The notes under the pieces were generated by a model. It searched no databases, was not told the DNA's origin, and saw nothing but the letters and a program-made list of their open reading frames with translations. 64,000 nt of DNA, taken from positions 3,777,062 through 3,841,061 of the forward strand of contig NC_081840.1 in the NCBI RefSeq assembly GCF_963259705.1, written 5' to 3'. This stretch comes from Myotis daubentonii. Taxonomy: Eukaryota; Chordata; Mammalia; Chiroptera; Vespertilionidae. Both the position numbers and the translations under genes were made by a program. Of the stretch, positions 10,365-21,975 are shown piece after piece (within the stretch, counting starts at the first letter, position 1; every line of letters begins with the position of its first letter).

Positions 10365-10450
10365 ACAATGGAGGGAGCACCCTGGTGGACAGAGGAAGTG
10401 GCACGGGGCGTAAGTGGCAGAGTCAGAACCGAACCCCAAATATCTGTCGG
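10365..10450 (-). repeat. MIR fragment
   Basis: GTAAGTGGCAGAGTCAGAAC followed by CGAACCCCAAAT, the minus-strand MIR motif around CAGAGCCGGGATTCGAACCC. Confidence 0.6.
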
Positions 10451-11029
10451 GGGGTCAAGTGCTCCTTAAACTCCCTGTCGTGGCCTTCGTGTCAGGAAGA
10501 GTCTCTTTTCCGTGCTCCTCTGTGAACAAGAAACGGACCTGCGGGGTGGACGTGGTGAAACGTGCCCCGGCCAGCAGCCTGGAGGCAGGACGTGGGTCAA
10601 GGACATCGGGGCTGCGCTGCAGACAGCTGTGGTGGCCCCGGACGGACCAATGCCTGGAAGCAGCACCTGAAACGCTCCAGAGCATTCTTCACTCTGGTTT
10701 TCTCTTTATTTTCCAAATGCCCTACTGGCACGCCTTCTCCTGTCAGACAATTAGCTTACATTTTATTCATGGACCCCAAAGCCCAGTAGACCTTGTGGCG
10801 TCCGGTTCATAAATACAATATTCTGTTTTCAGATGGGGCCGTCCTTTGGGAGGGTGAGACATAAAAGGGCTGTTTGGGACACGCGGCCTTGGCGTTGAGC
10901 ATCCCCTATCAGCCCCCATTCCCTGGGGTCCCCAGCATGTCAGACCTCACTGCACACATTCTGGGGGACAAGGTGACAGCAAAGGGGTGGCCCTGACCTC
11001 TGGGGATATGACTGAATTGGAGAGAAGCT
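10451..11029. other. unique non-coding sequence
   Basis: No recognised gene or mobile element. Confidence 0.35.
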
Positions 11030-11560
11030 GTAACGCGTGAATCCTGAAAAGCCGCGATATTAAGGACTATAAAGAGATGTTCATAGACTGACTTCTAATA
11101 ACCCAACCAAACCCCCGGAGACCTGCCACCGAGCACAGGGCGCACCTTGGGGCTCGCGAGCGTCAGCTGTAATATGCATCTTTGACTCCCCATGCACCGG
11201 GCACAGAGCTGCTCTCTCTAATAGGTTGTCACAGGAAAGAGTTTAAAATACCACTCCAGTCGTAACCCCATCCACTTAGAGATCCGGAAAGGGTTCCCAG
11301 GGCTGATCAGAGAGCCTGATTTGCAAATTACTATAAATTAACGTGGTGAGGACGGGCCATGAAGATCTGCTTGGCGATGCTCAGAGGGTGTGATGTATGC
11401 TGTGTCTTAGATGACACGAGTGGTAAATTCTGAGACGACTTCTCCTCTAGCCGGCACCTTTCACCCTGTGATCTTCAAGTCCTTTACAAACACTAATTAA
11501 TTACATTAATTTTATCATAAGGTCTGCTCATTACTGTACTTTTATTATAAGCTCTTGCCA
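11030..11560. promoter_or_regulatory. CNE candidate cluster
   Basis: Includes an A/T-rich core at about 11310-11350 (TTTGCAAATTACTATAAATT) and another at 11485-11550 (ACTAATTAATTACATTAATT, TTTTATCATAAGG) with dense TAAT motifs. No repeat recognised. Confidence 0.35.
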
Positions 11561-11864
11561 GCTCAGACTTCACGCCATGCACTTATTGAAATTCCACTCG
11601 TTGATGTGGCGAAGGGTCCGCTCGGATGTTATTGGCGCCTTCGTCGGTGTTTACATGGCGTTGATAAGAGAATCAAGGCTGTTCCCCTTCCCTCTGGGAA
11701 TGCCCTGAGGACACTGAGGAGGAGCTGGGTCACGTGCTCCGACCATGGATGGGGTCACACCACACGTGCAGGGTCCGGTCAGAGGTGCCGCAGGGGGAGA
11801 GCTCAGCTTGGACACCACACTGATGGGCTGAGCCTGGCCGTCTAGCACTTTGGGTAAAGTAGGA
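11561..11864. other. unique non-coding sequence
   Basis: No gene recognised. Opposing short frames at 11555-11848 are uninformative. Confidence 0.3.
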
Positions 11865-12103
11865 GTCTCTTTTAAAAATATATATATATTTTTATATATT
11901 TCAGAGAGGCAGGGAGAGAGAGAGATAGAAACATCAATGATGAAAGAGAATTAATGATCGGCTGCCTCCTCCATGCCCCTCCCCCCCCCCACCCACTGGG
12001 GATCGAGCCTGCAACCTGGGCATGTTGTCCTGACCTGGAATCAAACTGTGACCTCCTGGTTCATAGGTTGACGTTCAACCACTGAGCCACACCGATGGGG
12101 CTA
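11865..12103 (-). mobile_element. Ves SINE
   Basis: Reads on the minus strand as a tRNA-related head (GGCTCAGTGGTTGAACGTC), body and (TC)-rich/A-rich tail. The plus strand shows the tail, GAGAGAG tract, AGAAACATCAATGATG, GGGGATCGAGCCTGCAACC and CTGAGCCACACCGATGGGG. The RNA polymerase III promoter boxes of the head are present but diverged. Confidence 0.9.
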
Positions 12104-12454
12104 TCGCAGGATTCTGAGCCCCAACCAGGACTGGCAAGAACCACTGAGCTGACAACGTGCCGTGGGCACTGGTGTGCCAACGAGGGTGGGGTGGACTCCC
12201 GAGGCCTCGCCCTGCTGCTCCGGGTTCAGTCAGCACTGAACGAGGAGGTGGGGACTCGGGTCCAGTCCCGCTTCCTTCTCACGAGGGGTGTGTGGTGCTC
12301 CTTCAACACGAGAACCTGTGTCCTTCTCGGTGAAACGGCGTCTTGTCCTCCCCGTGGCCTCACGGTGTCTGTGGGACTTAGGCGACGGGATGGCATATGG
12401 GCACATTCTCTTCCATGGAAGCACTTTGGAAGCTGCGGACACAGCGGAAAGAGG
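12104..12454. other. unique non-coding sequence
   Basis: No recognised content. A 135-codon plus frame (12095-12502) starts inside the SINE edge and ends in a MIR, so it is not a gene. Confidence 0.35.
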
Positions 12455-12600
12455 GGCTCTGGAGCCAGAGGCGTGGGTTATGGAGTCTCACTCTGTGACT
12501 AGAGATGGGCATCGAGCCTTTATTCTCGGAGGCTCCGTCTTTTCTCTCACAAAATAGAGATGAGATCCTGGCGTTGGACTCACAAGTCTGGTCAGAGATT
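12455..12600 (+). repeat. MIR fragment
   Basis: CTCTGGAGCCAGAGGCGTGG followed by a CTCTGTGACTAG and ACAAAATAGAGATGAGA series, following the MIR order GGAGCCAGACTGCCTGGG, CTGTGTGACC, TGTAAAATGGG. Confidence 0.7.
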
Positions 12601-13180
12601 TCGGTGAAATAAAACCGTGATGCTACAGACATGGTTTACTGTATTATCTCTGACCATTAGGTTCTGGCCTGAGGATAGGACTCTTTTTCCCAGGAAAATC
12701 CTGGACCTGTATTTGTCAATACCATGATTCACCTTGGAGACAGGACATTTTGCCCGTGGGGATCCGGAGGACAGCCACAATGGCATCGCAGAAGCACCCC
12801 CAAGGGCCTAAGGAGCGCCTCCCCTCCTCTGGTTCTAAGTGCAGGGCCAGCAGGGAGTGCAGTGCCATCTGCTAATGCACTGGCATCTCGGGGCATCTCG
12901 AACGGAAAACCAGCCCAGCCGTGGCTTTGGCTATAACACACCCCGAATGCGCTAACAATCGTGTTCATGTGTCTCATTAGATAAAGAAAGCTGACGTGGA
13001 GAGGTTGCCTCAAACCCAAAGTGAACTGAAACCCAGTTGGCTGCACTCAGTACAAAAAAGTAACTGTAATCGCAGGTGCAGGTTCCGAAGGTTCCAGAAG
13101 CTCTGCAGGTATCATGCCTGCCTCCGTGATCAGGGCCTGCGGGGCGCAGGATCCGATCTGACTGTGAGGCTTGGGACACC
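12601..13180. other. unique non-coding sequence
   Basis: No recognised gene or repeat. Confidence 0.35.
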
Positions 13181-13184
13181 GAAG

Positions 13185-13275
13185 CTGACTGCAGCCCTGG
13201 GACATGCATGTTGTTAGCATCATTTTACAGAGACTGGAAATGGGACTCGGCGGTTAAGCAACAATAATGAGTGTG
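13185..13275 (-). repeat. MIR fragment
   Basis: CATTTTACAGAGACTGGAAA followed by CGGTTAAGCAAC, matching minus-strand MIR. Confidence 0.55.
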
Positions 13276-13284
13276 TGAGCGATA

Positions 13285-13650
13285 GTCAAGTGCTGCTTGC
13301 TGCTGTAACAAGTAACCCTTAGCAGATCAGCGGCTTACACACACCCTGCAGTTTATCTCTGACTCACCCATCAGTCCATGTGCAGGTCGGGGGGGAGGGG
13401 GGCTCCCCGTTTTCCAGGCAGGGCCTTCCAGGGAGACAAAGGGGAGAGGCAGCAGGGAGGAGGCACACCTGCTTCTCTACCAGCGTGGCCTGGGTGCAAC
13501 ACCCGTCACTTCTGCTTCATGGGCATGCGCCACATGCAGTAATATCTCTACTCGAAGGAAGGAGAGCACCTCTTCGGTGGCTTCTGCTGGGTGAAAATCA
13601 GGCCGGGCTCAGCTGTGTTCTTTCCGTAACCACAGCATGCGAGGCTGGCT
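13285..13650. repeat. ancient dispersed repeat (TGCTGTAACAAG family)
   Basis: Begins with GCTGCTGTAACAAGTAACC followed by a GGCTTACACACACC segment and a long GC-rich body. The start resembles copies at about 5620, 18650 and 63120, so this is an old interspersed family. I recognise the style but cannot give a secure subfamily name. Confidence 0.45.
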
Positions 13651-13754
13651 AAGCGGGGGAGGGAGAGGGGACTCTGCATTCACCTCACCTGGACTTCACT
13701 CCTGGTCATCACACTTGGCAGAGCTTTCTGCTCAGGAGGAAGTTGCTGAACCAT

Positions 13755-13865
13755 TTTAGAGCTTGGCCATCTCTTCTGTAACAGATGAGAATAACCAACA
13801 CAGCCGTCCCTGGAGCTGTGGCGAGGGTGAAGGAAGGGTGCAGGCACAGCACCTAGGATGAGGCC
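13755..13865 (+). repeat. MIR fragment
   Basis: CTTCTGTAACAGATGAGAAT followed by GAGCTGTGGCGAGGGTGAAG and GCACAGCACCTAGG, the 3' half of MIR. Confidence 0.55.
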
Positions 13866-13892
13866 TGGTGTGTATGTAACATGGGCAGATGT

Positions 13893-13930
13893 CTATGACG
13901 ATGGCGATGATGATGATGGTGATGAGGATG
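13893..13930. repeat. (GAT)n microsatellite
   Basis: Imperfect ATG/GAT trinucleotide run of about 12 units. Confidence 0.85.
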
Positions 13931-14514
13931 TGGGATATGGCACCTGCTGTGTCTTAATGTTGGCAGAACTGACCCACAGAAGCTGAAAATGCCCAAATGG
14001 CCAAGGAAGCAAGTTTGTCTTTTAAAAGCCAGACACCAGGATGTTCGCTTTCTGACAAGAATCTGTAATCTGTGTTAATTGTGTTTCCTGTGGACGGATT
14101 GCCACACATCTCCGGGCACCTCTCCGAAGATCTCTTGCTGACAAAGTGGGCCAGGTGCCTCTTCTGCAGGAAGAGGTCCTCGGAAGGACTCTGAACTCCG
14201 TCCCCCGCGTTTCACACGTGACCCCTGGGCCTGGACTGATGGTGGCGCTCCTTTCCCTGCGAGGGCAGAGAGGAGTCTCCATTCCCGGTTCTGAGGGGAC
14301 AGCGATGGGTGTGCCACCTCTGCCGTTTGGTGAATGGACACTGTACGCGGTGGCCCTGGGACCCCAGGCTTCCACGTCTCTGGTTGGCTAGAACCAAGTT
14401 AGAGGGTGGGAGGCAGGGTTCCAGCCCCAGCGGAGGCTGCCTGATGTGAGGTTGATTGAAGTGAATAAGCACTCTATTGAGAGTGGAGGCCAGCGTTTTG
14501 TTAGCGGAACCTAA
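13931..14514. other. unique non-coding sequence
   Basis: Overlapping frames on both strands at 14022-14472 with no family resemblance. No repeat recognised. Confidence 0.35.
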
Positions 14515-14640
14515 CTTGCCCTGACTTTGGGAGAGTCCCTTCTCGCAGGCTTATCTTCCTCATCTACAAAGACAGGGTTGGTCAAGGTCAGAGGGTGGCA
14601 AATGCAGTCTCAGCCACAGAATGCTGCCTTCATACGCGTT
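14515..14640 (+). repeat. MIR fragment
   Basis: TTGCCCTGACTTTGGGAGAG then CTTATCTTCCTCATCTACAA, a MIR core in plus orientation. Confidence 0.6.
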
Positions 14641-14916
14641 CTCCTTAAAACTGAAAGGCGCACCTCGCTGCTGGTGAAAGCCACCCTGCCTATGGAGGTT
14701 TCAAAGTACAGATTTATTGTCGCACAATTTCAGGGCTTGTTCAGCAGCTCGGTGATGTCATCGGGTACCCGGACGCCCTCGATCCGTCTGGCCCACGGTC
14801 TTAGCTTCCCAGCGTCATGCATATTCTTTCATGGCTGCAAAGTGGCTGCTGAAATTAATTCCATGAGGCGAGTCCATAGGTAGGGTAGAGAGAGAGAGAA
14901 GAGCAGGTTTTTGCAG
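14641..14916. other. unique non-coding sequence
   Basis: No gene recognised. A short A/T-rich stretch (CTGAAATTAATTCC) lies near 14850, and a GA-rich run at 14886-14905. Confidence 0.3.
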
Positions 14917-15138
14917 CCCGGCTGGCGTGGCTCAGCAGTCGAATGTCGACCTATGAACCAGGAGGTCACGGTTTTGATTCCTGGTCAGGGCACATGCCTG
15001 GGTTGTGGGCTTGATCCCCTGTGTGGAGTGTGCAGGAGGCAGTTAATCAATGAGTTTCTCTCATCACTGATGTTTCTATCTCTCTCTCCCTCTCCCTTCC
15101 TCTCTCTGAAATCAATACATTTTTTAAAAAAAGCTTTT
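14917..15138 (+). mobile_element. Ves SINE
   Basis: Plus-strand copy with head GCCCGGCTGGCGTGGCTCAG, TATGAACCAGGAGGTCACG (box B region), GGGTTGTGGGC, GTGTGCAGGAGGCAG, a TC-rich stretch and CTGAAATCAATACATTTTTT tail. The flanks share an AGC...TTTTTGCA-like target duplication, poorly preserved because of the T-run. Confidence 0.93.
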
Positions 15139-15529
15139 TTTTTTTTTTGCACCTATCTTTATAACTGAGGGAAAAAAATCTTTCTCAAAAAGAGGGAGGA
15201 TCTCTCCTCGAATTTCAATGGCCAGGACTGCATCACATGACCATCCCTTGCTGCAAGGGAGTCTGGGAAAGTGAATATTGGGTAGGGAGGAATGTGGCTT
15301 CATGGTTGCCTTAGGCTAATCTCCTTTCTCCATGTGACGTTGGCCACATTGCAACCCCGTGTGAAATTGGGTCCTGCTTGAAAGGCAGTGACAGACAGAT
15401 GGGTATTGGGTCACCGATTGTGATTTGAGAGTGAAAGAATATTCCATTCTTCTTCCTAAATGAACGCGTGGCTAGTCTCCGTGGCCTAAGACTCAGAAGC
15501 CATCTTCACAGAACTGTTTTAGAGAGAGT
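15139..15529. repeat. possible ancient dispersed repeat remnant
   Basis: Contains CTGCATCACATGACCATCCC and GCTGCAAGGGAGTCTGGGAA, words also found at about 18940-18985 and typical of an old mammalian interspersed family. No gene. Confidence 0.35.
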
Positions 15530-15975
15530 TTAACTCTGGCTGCAGTGAGCAAGGTAGACGGCGCTTGTTCAAATATAACCTTATAATAAACTCGTGGTTG
15601 TGTTTAATAACTACAATTGTGCCCGGCGGCACCTCCGCACAAGATGGCAGATGTAACAATGCTTTGTGAAGAGGGCTAGACAAAGGCGAGGTTATTATTA
15701 ATATGGTAGCAGGTCATTGCTTTATTGGGGGACAATTTCCTTTGTTCTTGGAAGACTTTGAATAGACAAAGGGCTTCTCCATTGTTCAGCATGTGCTATT
15801 AGGGATGGCAAATGGAACTGATTTAAATTCACGTTTTTGTTCCAATGTTAATGGCTTATGTAATACCAGGGACTTTTGTTTACAATGTATTCCTGCTTCT
15901 GCAGGTGCTCCATGGGGAAGACGCTGCACCTGGGAATGCTAGCATTCATTTTTTGGGAAAAAGTGTTTAAAAACA
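15530..15975. promoter_or_regulatory. CNE candidate with SOX-like words
   Basis: No repeat is recognisable over 440 bp. It contains several ACAAAG/CATTGTT-type words (TAACAATG, GACAAAGGC, CCTTTGTTC, GACAAAGGG, CCATTGTTC, TTTACAATG) and TTATTATTAATATGG. The concentration of SOX-type words on both strands suggests an enhancer bound by HMG-box factors. This is a pattern-based inference. Confidence 0.4.
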
Positions 15976-16139
15976 TAACTGTCAGCGTCTCCAGCATCGT
16001 GAGGGTGGTCGTGGGCAAGGGAAGGGCATCCTAGGATGGTGCTGCCAAATAGGATCCCAGCTGCCAACAGCCCGGCCGCAGCCCTGAGCGCCTCTGCTAG
16101 GCCAGGGGCTTCTGTCACTGCTCTGAGGCCCGAGGGGGT
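15976..16139. other. unique non-coding sequence
   Basis: No recognised content. Confidence 0.3.
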
Positions 16140-16240
16140 GGCATGGAGTCAGGCAGACTGATGGCTGATTTTGCTGGCTTCTTGTTGGTAGCTTTGGTCA
16201 AGCCTCCTAAATGCCCAAGCCTCAGTTTCCCCTGCATGCC
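16140..16240 (+). repeat. MIR fragment
   Basis: GGTCAAGCCTCCTAAATG and CAAGCCTCAGTTTCCCCTGC correspond to MIR CTTAACCTCTCTGTGCCTCAGTTTCC. Confidence 0.65.
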
Positions 16241-17289
16241 ACACCTCCAATGGCCTTGGGGCAGACTCCATCCCAGGCCTGGGAGTCCAGGCACTGAGTC
16301 TTGGCTGGTGACACTCAAGGCCAGGTGAACCGGGACTGTCATCATTGTTCCAGTCTATGTCCCCCGCCTCATGGGCGCCAAGCTGTCCAAGACATTAGCC
16401 CACCATCCCTGCCCCTTCCCGCCAGCCCTCCCAGACCCATGCCTTACCCACCATCGATCTCATTTTTATGCTCGCTGGGCAATGCTCCGAATCCAAGCCC
16501 CCCGTGCCATGCAAACCCACGTGGCCAAGCTGCTCTGTGCTTTCTCCTCCGTGACCAGCTCTCCGTGGACCCTCTCCGCCCGCCACATTCCTGGAGCTCT
16601 CTAAGCTTCCCCCCACCATGCCCGCCCCATCCATCCTCACCTCTGCTGGGCAACCCCTCCTTCACCTTCTAGCATCGGCTGGAACGACTCCCCAACCCAG
16701 GATACCTTTTAACTATTCCACCTCTCTTTATCCTCCCAGACCCCAAGCGCCTCAGGATGGAGAGGCCCACTTCTGCTTTCAGACCATCACCACCTCTTCA
16801 TCTCCTTTAGCAAATGCGCTGCTCCTCTGCCCAGCCCTCCATGTCCATCTTGCTGTCATCCCTGAGGGGAATGGCCTTCATCCACTGACGTCTCCAGTCC
16901 TGCTCCCCCATCTCAGTCTCTGCCCTGCATTCATCCTGAGTCGTGTCCACATGGACCTGACATGTATGCTCTGGATGCTCCCAGTGCACTGAGTCACACT
17001 GACGCCCAGCCATGATGCCAGTCAGGTGCTTGGGAGCCACCCTCAGCCACTCTTTCCTTCTGCACCTACATCCACCCTGTCTGTACTCCTTGCTGAGGTC
17101 ACCCTGAAATCCCATGGGCAGGCCCACCGCGCTCTGTCTCTGGTTCCTGGACCACAGCAATGGCCTCCTGGTTTGTATGCCTTGGCCCCCTCCAATCTTG
17201 TACCCAAATAGTGTGTGTATTTCACTCTCTCTTCTTTGATTTTATCTATTATGAATTGTTTCATTCAAGAAGATGTGTGAGGCATATAG
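16241..17289. other. C-rich unique sequence
   Basis: About 1 kb of pyrimidine-rich DNA full of CCTCC and CCATCC words. It carries overlapping frames on both strands (for example 16301-16672 and 16618-16992) without any protein family. It may be a heavily diverged L2 or similar remnant, but nothing is diagnostic. Confidence 0.35.
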
Positions 17290-17560
17290 ACAAGCTAAAG
17301 AACAATGATTGAAACAATACACGTGGACTCACAGGCTGAGGTTAAGTGCCAGGACATCACCAATACTGTTGATGGGTTGTTTTCAGTGTTTGCGTTTACA
17401 AAACAGCGCTGTCGGCGGACTCTTAGACATGCCTGGTACACACGTGTTGCTCCGGAATTTTCGGGAGAGTTGAAATTTCCTGATCAACAGTGATGCACGC
17501 CTTCGACTTTGCTGCGTGAATCCCAGCAGTCTAACTAGTCACTCACATTGTTGTGTTCCT
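17290..17560 (-). mobile_element. old L1M fragment (ORF2 region)
   Basis: GTTGATGGGTTGTTTTCAG then GTGTTTGCGTTTAC and TTGCTCCGGAATTTTCGGG follow the order of the antisense L1M ORF2 segment (GTTGATGGACATTTGGG, GGAGTGGAATTGCTGGG). Strongly diverged. It continues at 17985. Confidence 0.5.
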
Positions 17561-17984
17561 GCGTGTGGGTGGGCGGCAGTGGCACATGGCCCCTGAATGG
17601 TAATGGTTCAAACACAAGCATTTATTTCATTTCTCCCTCCAGGAGCAGTCCACGGAGGGCTTCCCTGCCTGGGGCCACTTAGTTCCCCTGGTCATTCAGA
17701 GACCTGGGCTGGCACTACCATTTCTAATCCCTGGCTTTCAGGGTCACGCTGAGAGTCACCATCCGGGTCCACATGTGGAAGACACGTCTGAGAGGGACTT
17801 CACTCATGTGTCCCGGTTAGAACCCACCACACACCCCTGCCCCCAGCCCCTTACACGACCTGCCCCCTCCTTCCCCGACCCACCCCCTCCCGCCTGCCAA
17901 GACCAGCAGCTGACAAATGTCATTCCATTCTACACCCAGGAAAGAAACTAAAATGGTTCCGGTGCCCCAGCCTCCTTTTACATT
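17561..17984. other. unique sequence between L1M pieces
   Basis: No gene recognised. C-rich around 17830-17930. Confidence 0.3.
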
Positions 17985-18610
17985 CTGTTTCTTTGGTATA
18001 AAATGATATCTTATTGGAATATCAACATACTGTTCCCGATTACTCAAGAGCGTGAGAACGTGCACACCACTCACCACTCTATGTCCCCTGCTGCAACTGG
18101 CCTATTGGTGGCAGTGGTCCTTGCTGTGAATGCTGGCTTATTGCTTTGTCCCTGGTGTGTTTCTGTAGGTGTGTCTTGTTCCCGGGGTCCTGATTACGGA
18201 TCTCGTCCTGGTTATGTGTTTGCAAGGATCGTTCACACTGTGGGTGTCCTTTTTGGTTGGCCAGGATGCCTTTTTCTTGCCTGCAGATTGTTCATTCTAA
18301 TGCCATCCATCTGATCAATATTTTCCTCAATGATTTGCACTTTTTAATGTTTTATTTTAAAATATCTGCTCTTCCCCTGAGGCCACGCATTCTCTTATCA
18401 TTTCTTCTGAAACTGTCACTGTCCTTTGTCTTTGCCTTACAGTCCTGATTCCATCTCTCACCAGGTTTTATGTGCAGTGTGAGGTAAGGGATCCAATTCC
18501 ATTTTTCTCCACGTGAATAATCAATTGTTCCCGTACTATTGATAAGATTGCTTGCTCATTTCCTCCCCTCTCTGCATCCTCGGCACCTGAGCATATATTG
18601 TAACAGTGAC
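17985..18610 (-). mobile_element. old L1M fragment (ORF2 region)
   Basis: Starts with ATGATATCTTATTGG (compare GGTATCTCATTGTGG in L1M). It ends with GTGTGAGGTAAGGGATCC and TCAATTGTTCCCGTACTATT, matching antisense GTGTGAGGTAGGGGTCC and the CAATTGTTCCAGCACC region. It is the continuation of the L1 at 17290. Confidence 0.65.
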
Positions 18611-18639
18611 GCATTTTGTGTGTGTGTCTGTCTTATGTA

Positions 18640-19040
18640 TGAAACTGTCTTAGAGAAATATATGCTAGATGCTGTAACAAGCAAGCCCAAAATTGAGGTT
18701 TAACAAAATGAATATAGCCCCCACACACGTTAAATTCCCATTCATTTCAGTGCTATGTGGGTCAGGTGGCTTTGCTGGGCTGTTCTCCCTAATCAGTAAC
18801 TCAGAGATCTGGGTGCTTCACATCACCTAGTTCTGCAAATGGAAGGAGGAGAGAGAATAACCTAAGGCCCTGGAGGGAGATTCTGAAGTCTAGATACAGA
18901 AGTGCATACATCCCTTAGATCTGCATTTCATTAACCAGAACTAGTCACGTGACCACAGTGTAACTGCAAGGGACACTGGGAAATGTAGTCTTCTTGTACC
19001 CAGGAAATAGAGAAGATTGGCAAGCACCTAGGAAGACTCT
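18640..19040. repeat. ancient dispersed repeat (TGCTGTAACAAG family)
   Basis: Opens with GATGCTGTAACAAGCAAGCC and has a GGGTCAGGTGGCTTTGCTGG middle and a GCAAGGGACACTGGGAAATG end. Related copies appear at about 13285 and 15200. Non-coding. Confidence 0.5.
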
Positions 19041-20758
19041 GCCATACAAACTAAAGTCTTAGTTCTTAGAGGCAGAACACGTTTCTCTCTACATTTCCCT
19101 TTGCCCTCTTATGCAGCCTGGTCTTGTGAAAAAACAAAAACAAAAAAAGAGGGCTTTGGGATCCCAGAGAATAGAGTCTGAATTTCATCTACCCCCTGAT
19201 CATTTTGTAACCTGGATAACTCTTGACCTTGATAAGTCAGCCTCAGGTTCCAGTCTGGTTTATTCCAGTCCCAGCCTTCTCCCGGGCTCCGCAGGCTTCC
19301 AGTGGCCTGCAGGGTGCGCTCTCACTGTGCCGTGTTGCTCCGACAATACACAGGAATTATCCCCGCGTCTTCCCTGCCGCCATGAAATGCCTGGAAACCA
19401 GACCTTCCCCGAATTCCAGCTTCCTGACAGGCCCCATTCATTCTCTGTTTGTTGACACGGCATAGCTTGTTTCCTACCAGTGCAGCCATTGTGCCGCTCT
19501 CCTGGGGTCGGATGCTTTATTTTCTGTTGGCAGCACTTCCTCCATTCTCTTCCCTACTGTTGTGAGCCTGGCGGACACAGCAGCAGCACAAACGGCTCGG
19601 TGAAATGGCCATCGGATCACTGTGTGGTTTGGCCCTGCTTGGCTGTCTGTCTCGGAGGCAGCCGTCAATTCAATTAAACAAGGTCAGAGCTCTGTTGGCT
19701 GAACGGATTGTCTCTACTGTTCCACATGCTTAGCTTATTGGAAGATGTTGGGCGGCAATAGGCAGGGTGTTGAATATACTTTAATCGTAATAATGTACAA
19801 ACACGTAGAAACATAGACACATGGAAACACACATCCCTCCCTCTCTCCAGCCAGCACACACACACACACACTCACAGAAAAAAAAGACTGAAAAGAAATA
19901 TGCCGAAATATGTATATTGGCTCTCTCTGAGTGGTGGCATTTGGCTATTTTATTTGTTTGTCTAGACTTGTCTATACTTATCAAATTTTCCAAAACGGGC
20001 CACTCTCACATACAGTCTCAGCAGGAAGTGGGCGTCACAGTCAGAGGGAGCAGGAGGGTGTCCGATGAAGCGGCTGTTGGCAGGGGTCACGGGGAGGGCC
20101 AGCGTGGAGGTCTCTGTTAGTCCTGACCAGTGAGATGACCCTGCACTCTCCCCCCGCCCCCCCGCAAACCTCCGGGGACCCCTTGTCACACTGCACGCTT
20201 AGTACATGATCCCATCTGTGCCTTCTCTCGGGGGTCTGGGCAGAGGGAACCCCCTCTCACAGCAGAAAATGTCGCTGGATGCTGTGACAAAAAGCACAGA
20301 AAGTTCTGGTGGCTCTTCGCTGCCAATCGGTGTGTCAAGCCGAGTCGCGTGGGCCCACGGAATGAGGAGCCAGGAAGCGCGGTCCTGAGTGGTGCTGAGA
20401 TAGAGAGCCTGAATGCCTTGCAAATGGCCCCAAGGATGACCGAGGAATCGACAGGACATGGGGTGCACTCAGCGAGCTCCCCAGGACTGTCCTGGCAGGG
20501 AGCAGAGGGCAGGGCGCCAGGGGGCGTGGAGGCCCAGGCAACATACTCACTGTGGCAGCCTCCTCAGACACTAGACACAGCCGAAAAAGAATAAAAAACC
20601 CCCACAGACTGCCTCTGGGTGCACAACCAGGATTATTGTGACAAAAGAGACATCATGTACTGGATACGGCTCCTCAGACCAGCAATCGGGAAGCATCTGT
20701 GGACACCTTCCTGGGCTCGGCTCTAGGGATGGAGTGATGGATCAGACACAGCCTGCAC
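19041..20758. other. unique non-coding sequence with short CA repeat
   Basis: No gene or mobile element recognised in 1.7 kb. A (CA)9 tract lies at 19853-19870 and a C-run at about 20150-20164. Frames at 19111-19465 overlap on both strands. Confidence 0.4.
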
Positions 20759-20998
20759 TTTTTAAAAAATATATTTCTATTGATTTCAGAAAAAAATGGA
20801 GAGGGGAGAGAGAGAGAGAGAGAGAGAGAGAAACATCAGTGATGAGAGAGAATCACTGATTGGCTGCCTCCTGCATGCCCTGCACGGGGGATCGAGCCGG
20901 CAACCCAGGCATGTGCCCTGACCAGGAATTGAACTGTGACCTCCTGGTTCATAGGGCGACGCTCAACACTGATCAACACTGAGCCACACCAGCTGGGC
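20759..20998 (-). mobile_element. Ves SINE
   Basis: Plus strand shows tail (TTTTTAAAAAATATATTTC), (GA)n tract, AGAAACATCAGTGATGAG, GGGGATCGAGCCGGCAACCC, GACCTCCTGGTTCATAGGG and GAGCCACACCAGCTGGGC. A short TGATCAACAC duplication lies in the head. Flanks carry AGCCTGCACTTTTT and AGCTGTACTTTT, an imperfect target duplication. Confidence 0.93.
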
Positions 20999-21065
20999 AC
21001 GAGCTGTACTTTTGAGAAGTCACAGGCTGCCCGGGAAGAGATACAGCTAACCAACAACCTGAACA

Positions 21066-21540
21066 CAGGGCGAGGCGATGGAATATCACTCGGCCTTGAC
21101 CAGAAGGAAACCCTGTCCTCTGAGATAACATGGGTGAAACCGGAGGGTGTTATGCTTAGGGAAATAAGCCAGAACAGAGAAAGCCGAACACCAAATGTCA
21201 CTTACACGTGGAATCTCAAGAAACAAAAAAGCCAAACGCATAGAAATGGAGAGAAAAGCGTGGTTGGAGAGTTGGGGTGATGGGGAGAGGTTGGTAAAAG
21301 TACACACTCCTCGCTCTAAGATGAATACAGTCTGAGGATCTAATGTGTCACAGGGTGACTATAGGTGCTAACAATATTTTGGAAAATTGAAATTTGCCAA
21401 GAGAGTAGAACTGAAGTTTAACAGCAACAACAAGGGTAACCATGTAAGGTGACGGACGTGTGAATGAACCCAGTGGGGGGATTCTTTCACGGTGTATACA
21501 TATATCCCACATGTGCACTTTACATACCTGACAGTTTTAT
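21066..21540 (+). mobile_element. older LINE-1 3' end
   Basis: GATGGAATATCACTCGGCC, TTATGCTTAGGGAAATAAGC and CACTTACACGTGGAATCTC correspond to the ORF2 C-terminus of L1M-type elements (MEY, SEISQ and ISLIGG regions) with frame damage. A 3' UTR-like stretch ends near TTTATTTGTCAGTCCC. Confidence 0.8.
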
Positions 21541-21921
21541 TTGTCAGTCCCACCTCAGCTAAGCTGGAAAAGAGCAGACAGCTGGGTGGGTGGTGTGTCC
21601 TCAGCGTGGTGTGGGCGGGTTCGTCCGTCACCGGCTGAGGGCCCACCACCACCAGCCGCATCGACGGGTCTGGGCAGCATTTGCCTCTCTCCCTCAGGTT
21701 CCCCACCTGCGGAGAAGCCTCCTGGGTGGCAGGCTCAGAGCCACGAAGCCCAGCGACAGCCCATCCCTGTGCCCAGGAAGCAAAAGCTCACGCGTGGCTC
21801 TCAACTGAGCATCTACTGAGACTCCTGTGAGGTCGCACTGTCACCGGACGCTGATGAATTCCAATCCACGCTGACTCTGAGGGGCTTCAGGGGTCAGAGA
21901 CCTGCGCTAGTCTGCAGGATC
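21541..21921. other. unique non-coding sequence
   Basis: Overlapping GC-rich frames on the plus strand, no recognisable family. Confidence 0.3.
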
Positions 21922-21975
21922 TGTGCACATGTGCGCGTGTGTACATGCACACACGCACGCACACACATGCACAAA
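21922..21975. repeat. (GT/CA) alternating tract
   Basis: GTGCGCGTGTGTACATGCAC passing into ACACACGCACGC units. Confidence 0.85.

Noticed and set aside
14917..15138. tRNA gene
   Set aside because: The tRNA-like head belongs to a Ves SINE. It lacks a cloverleaf and has a SINE body and tail.
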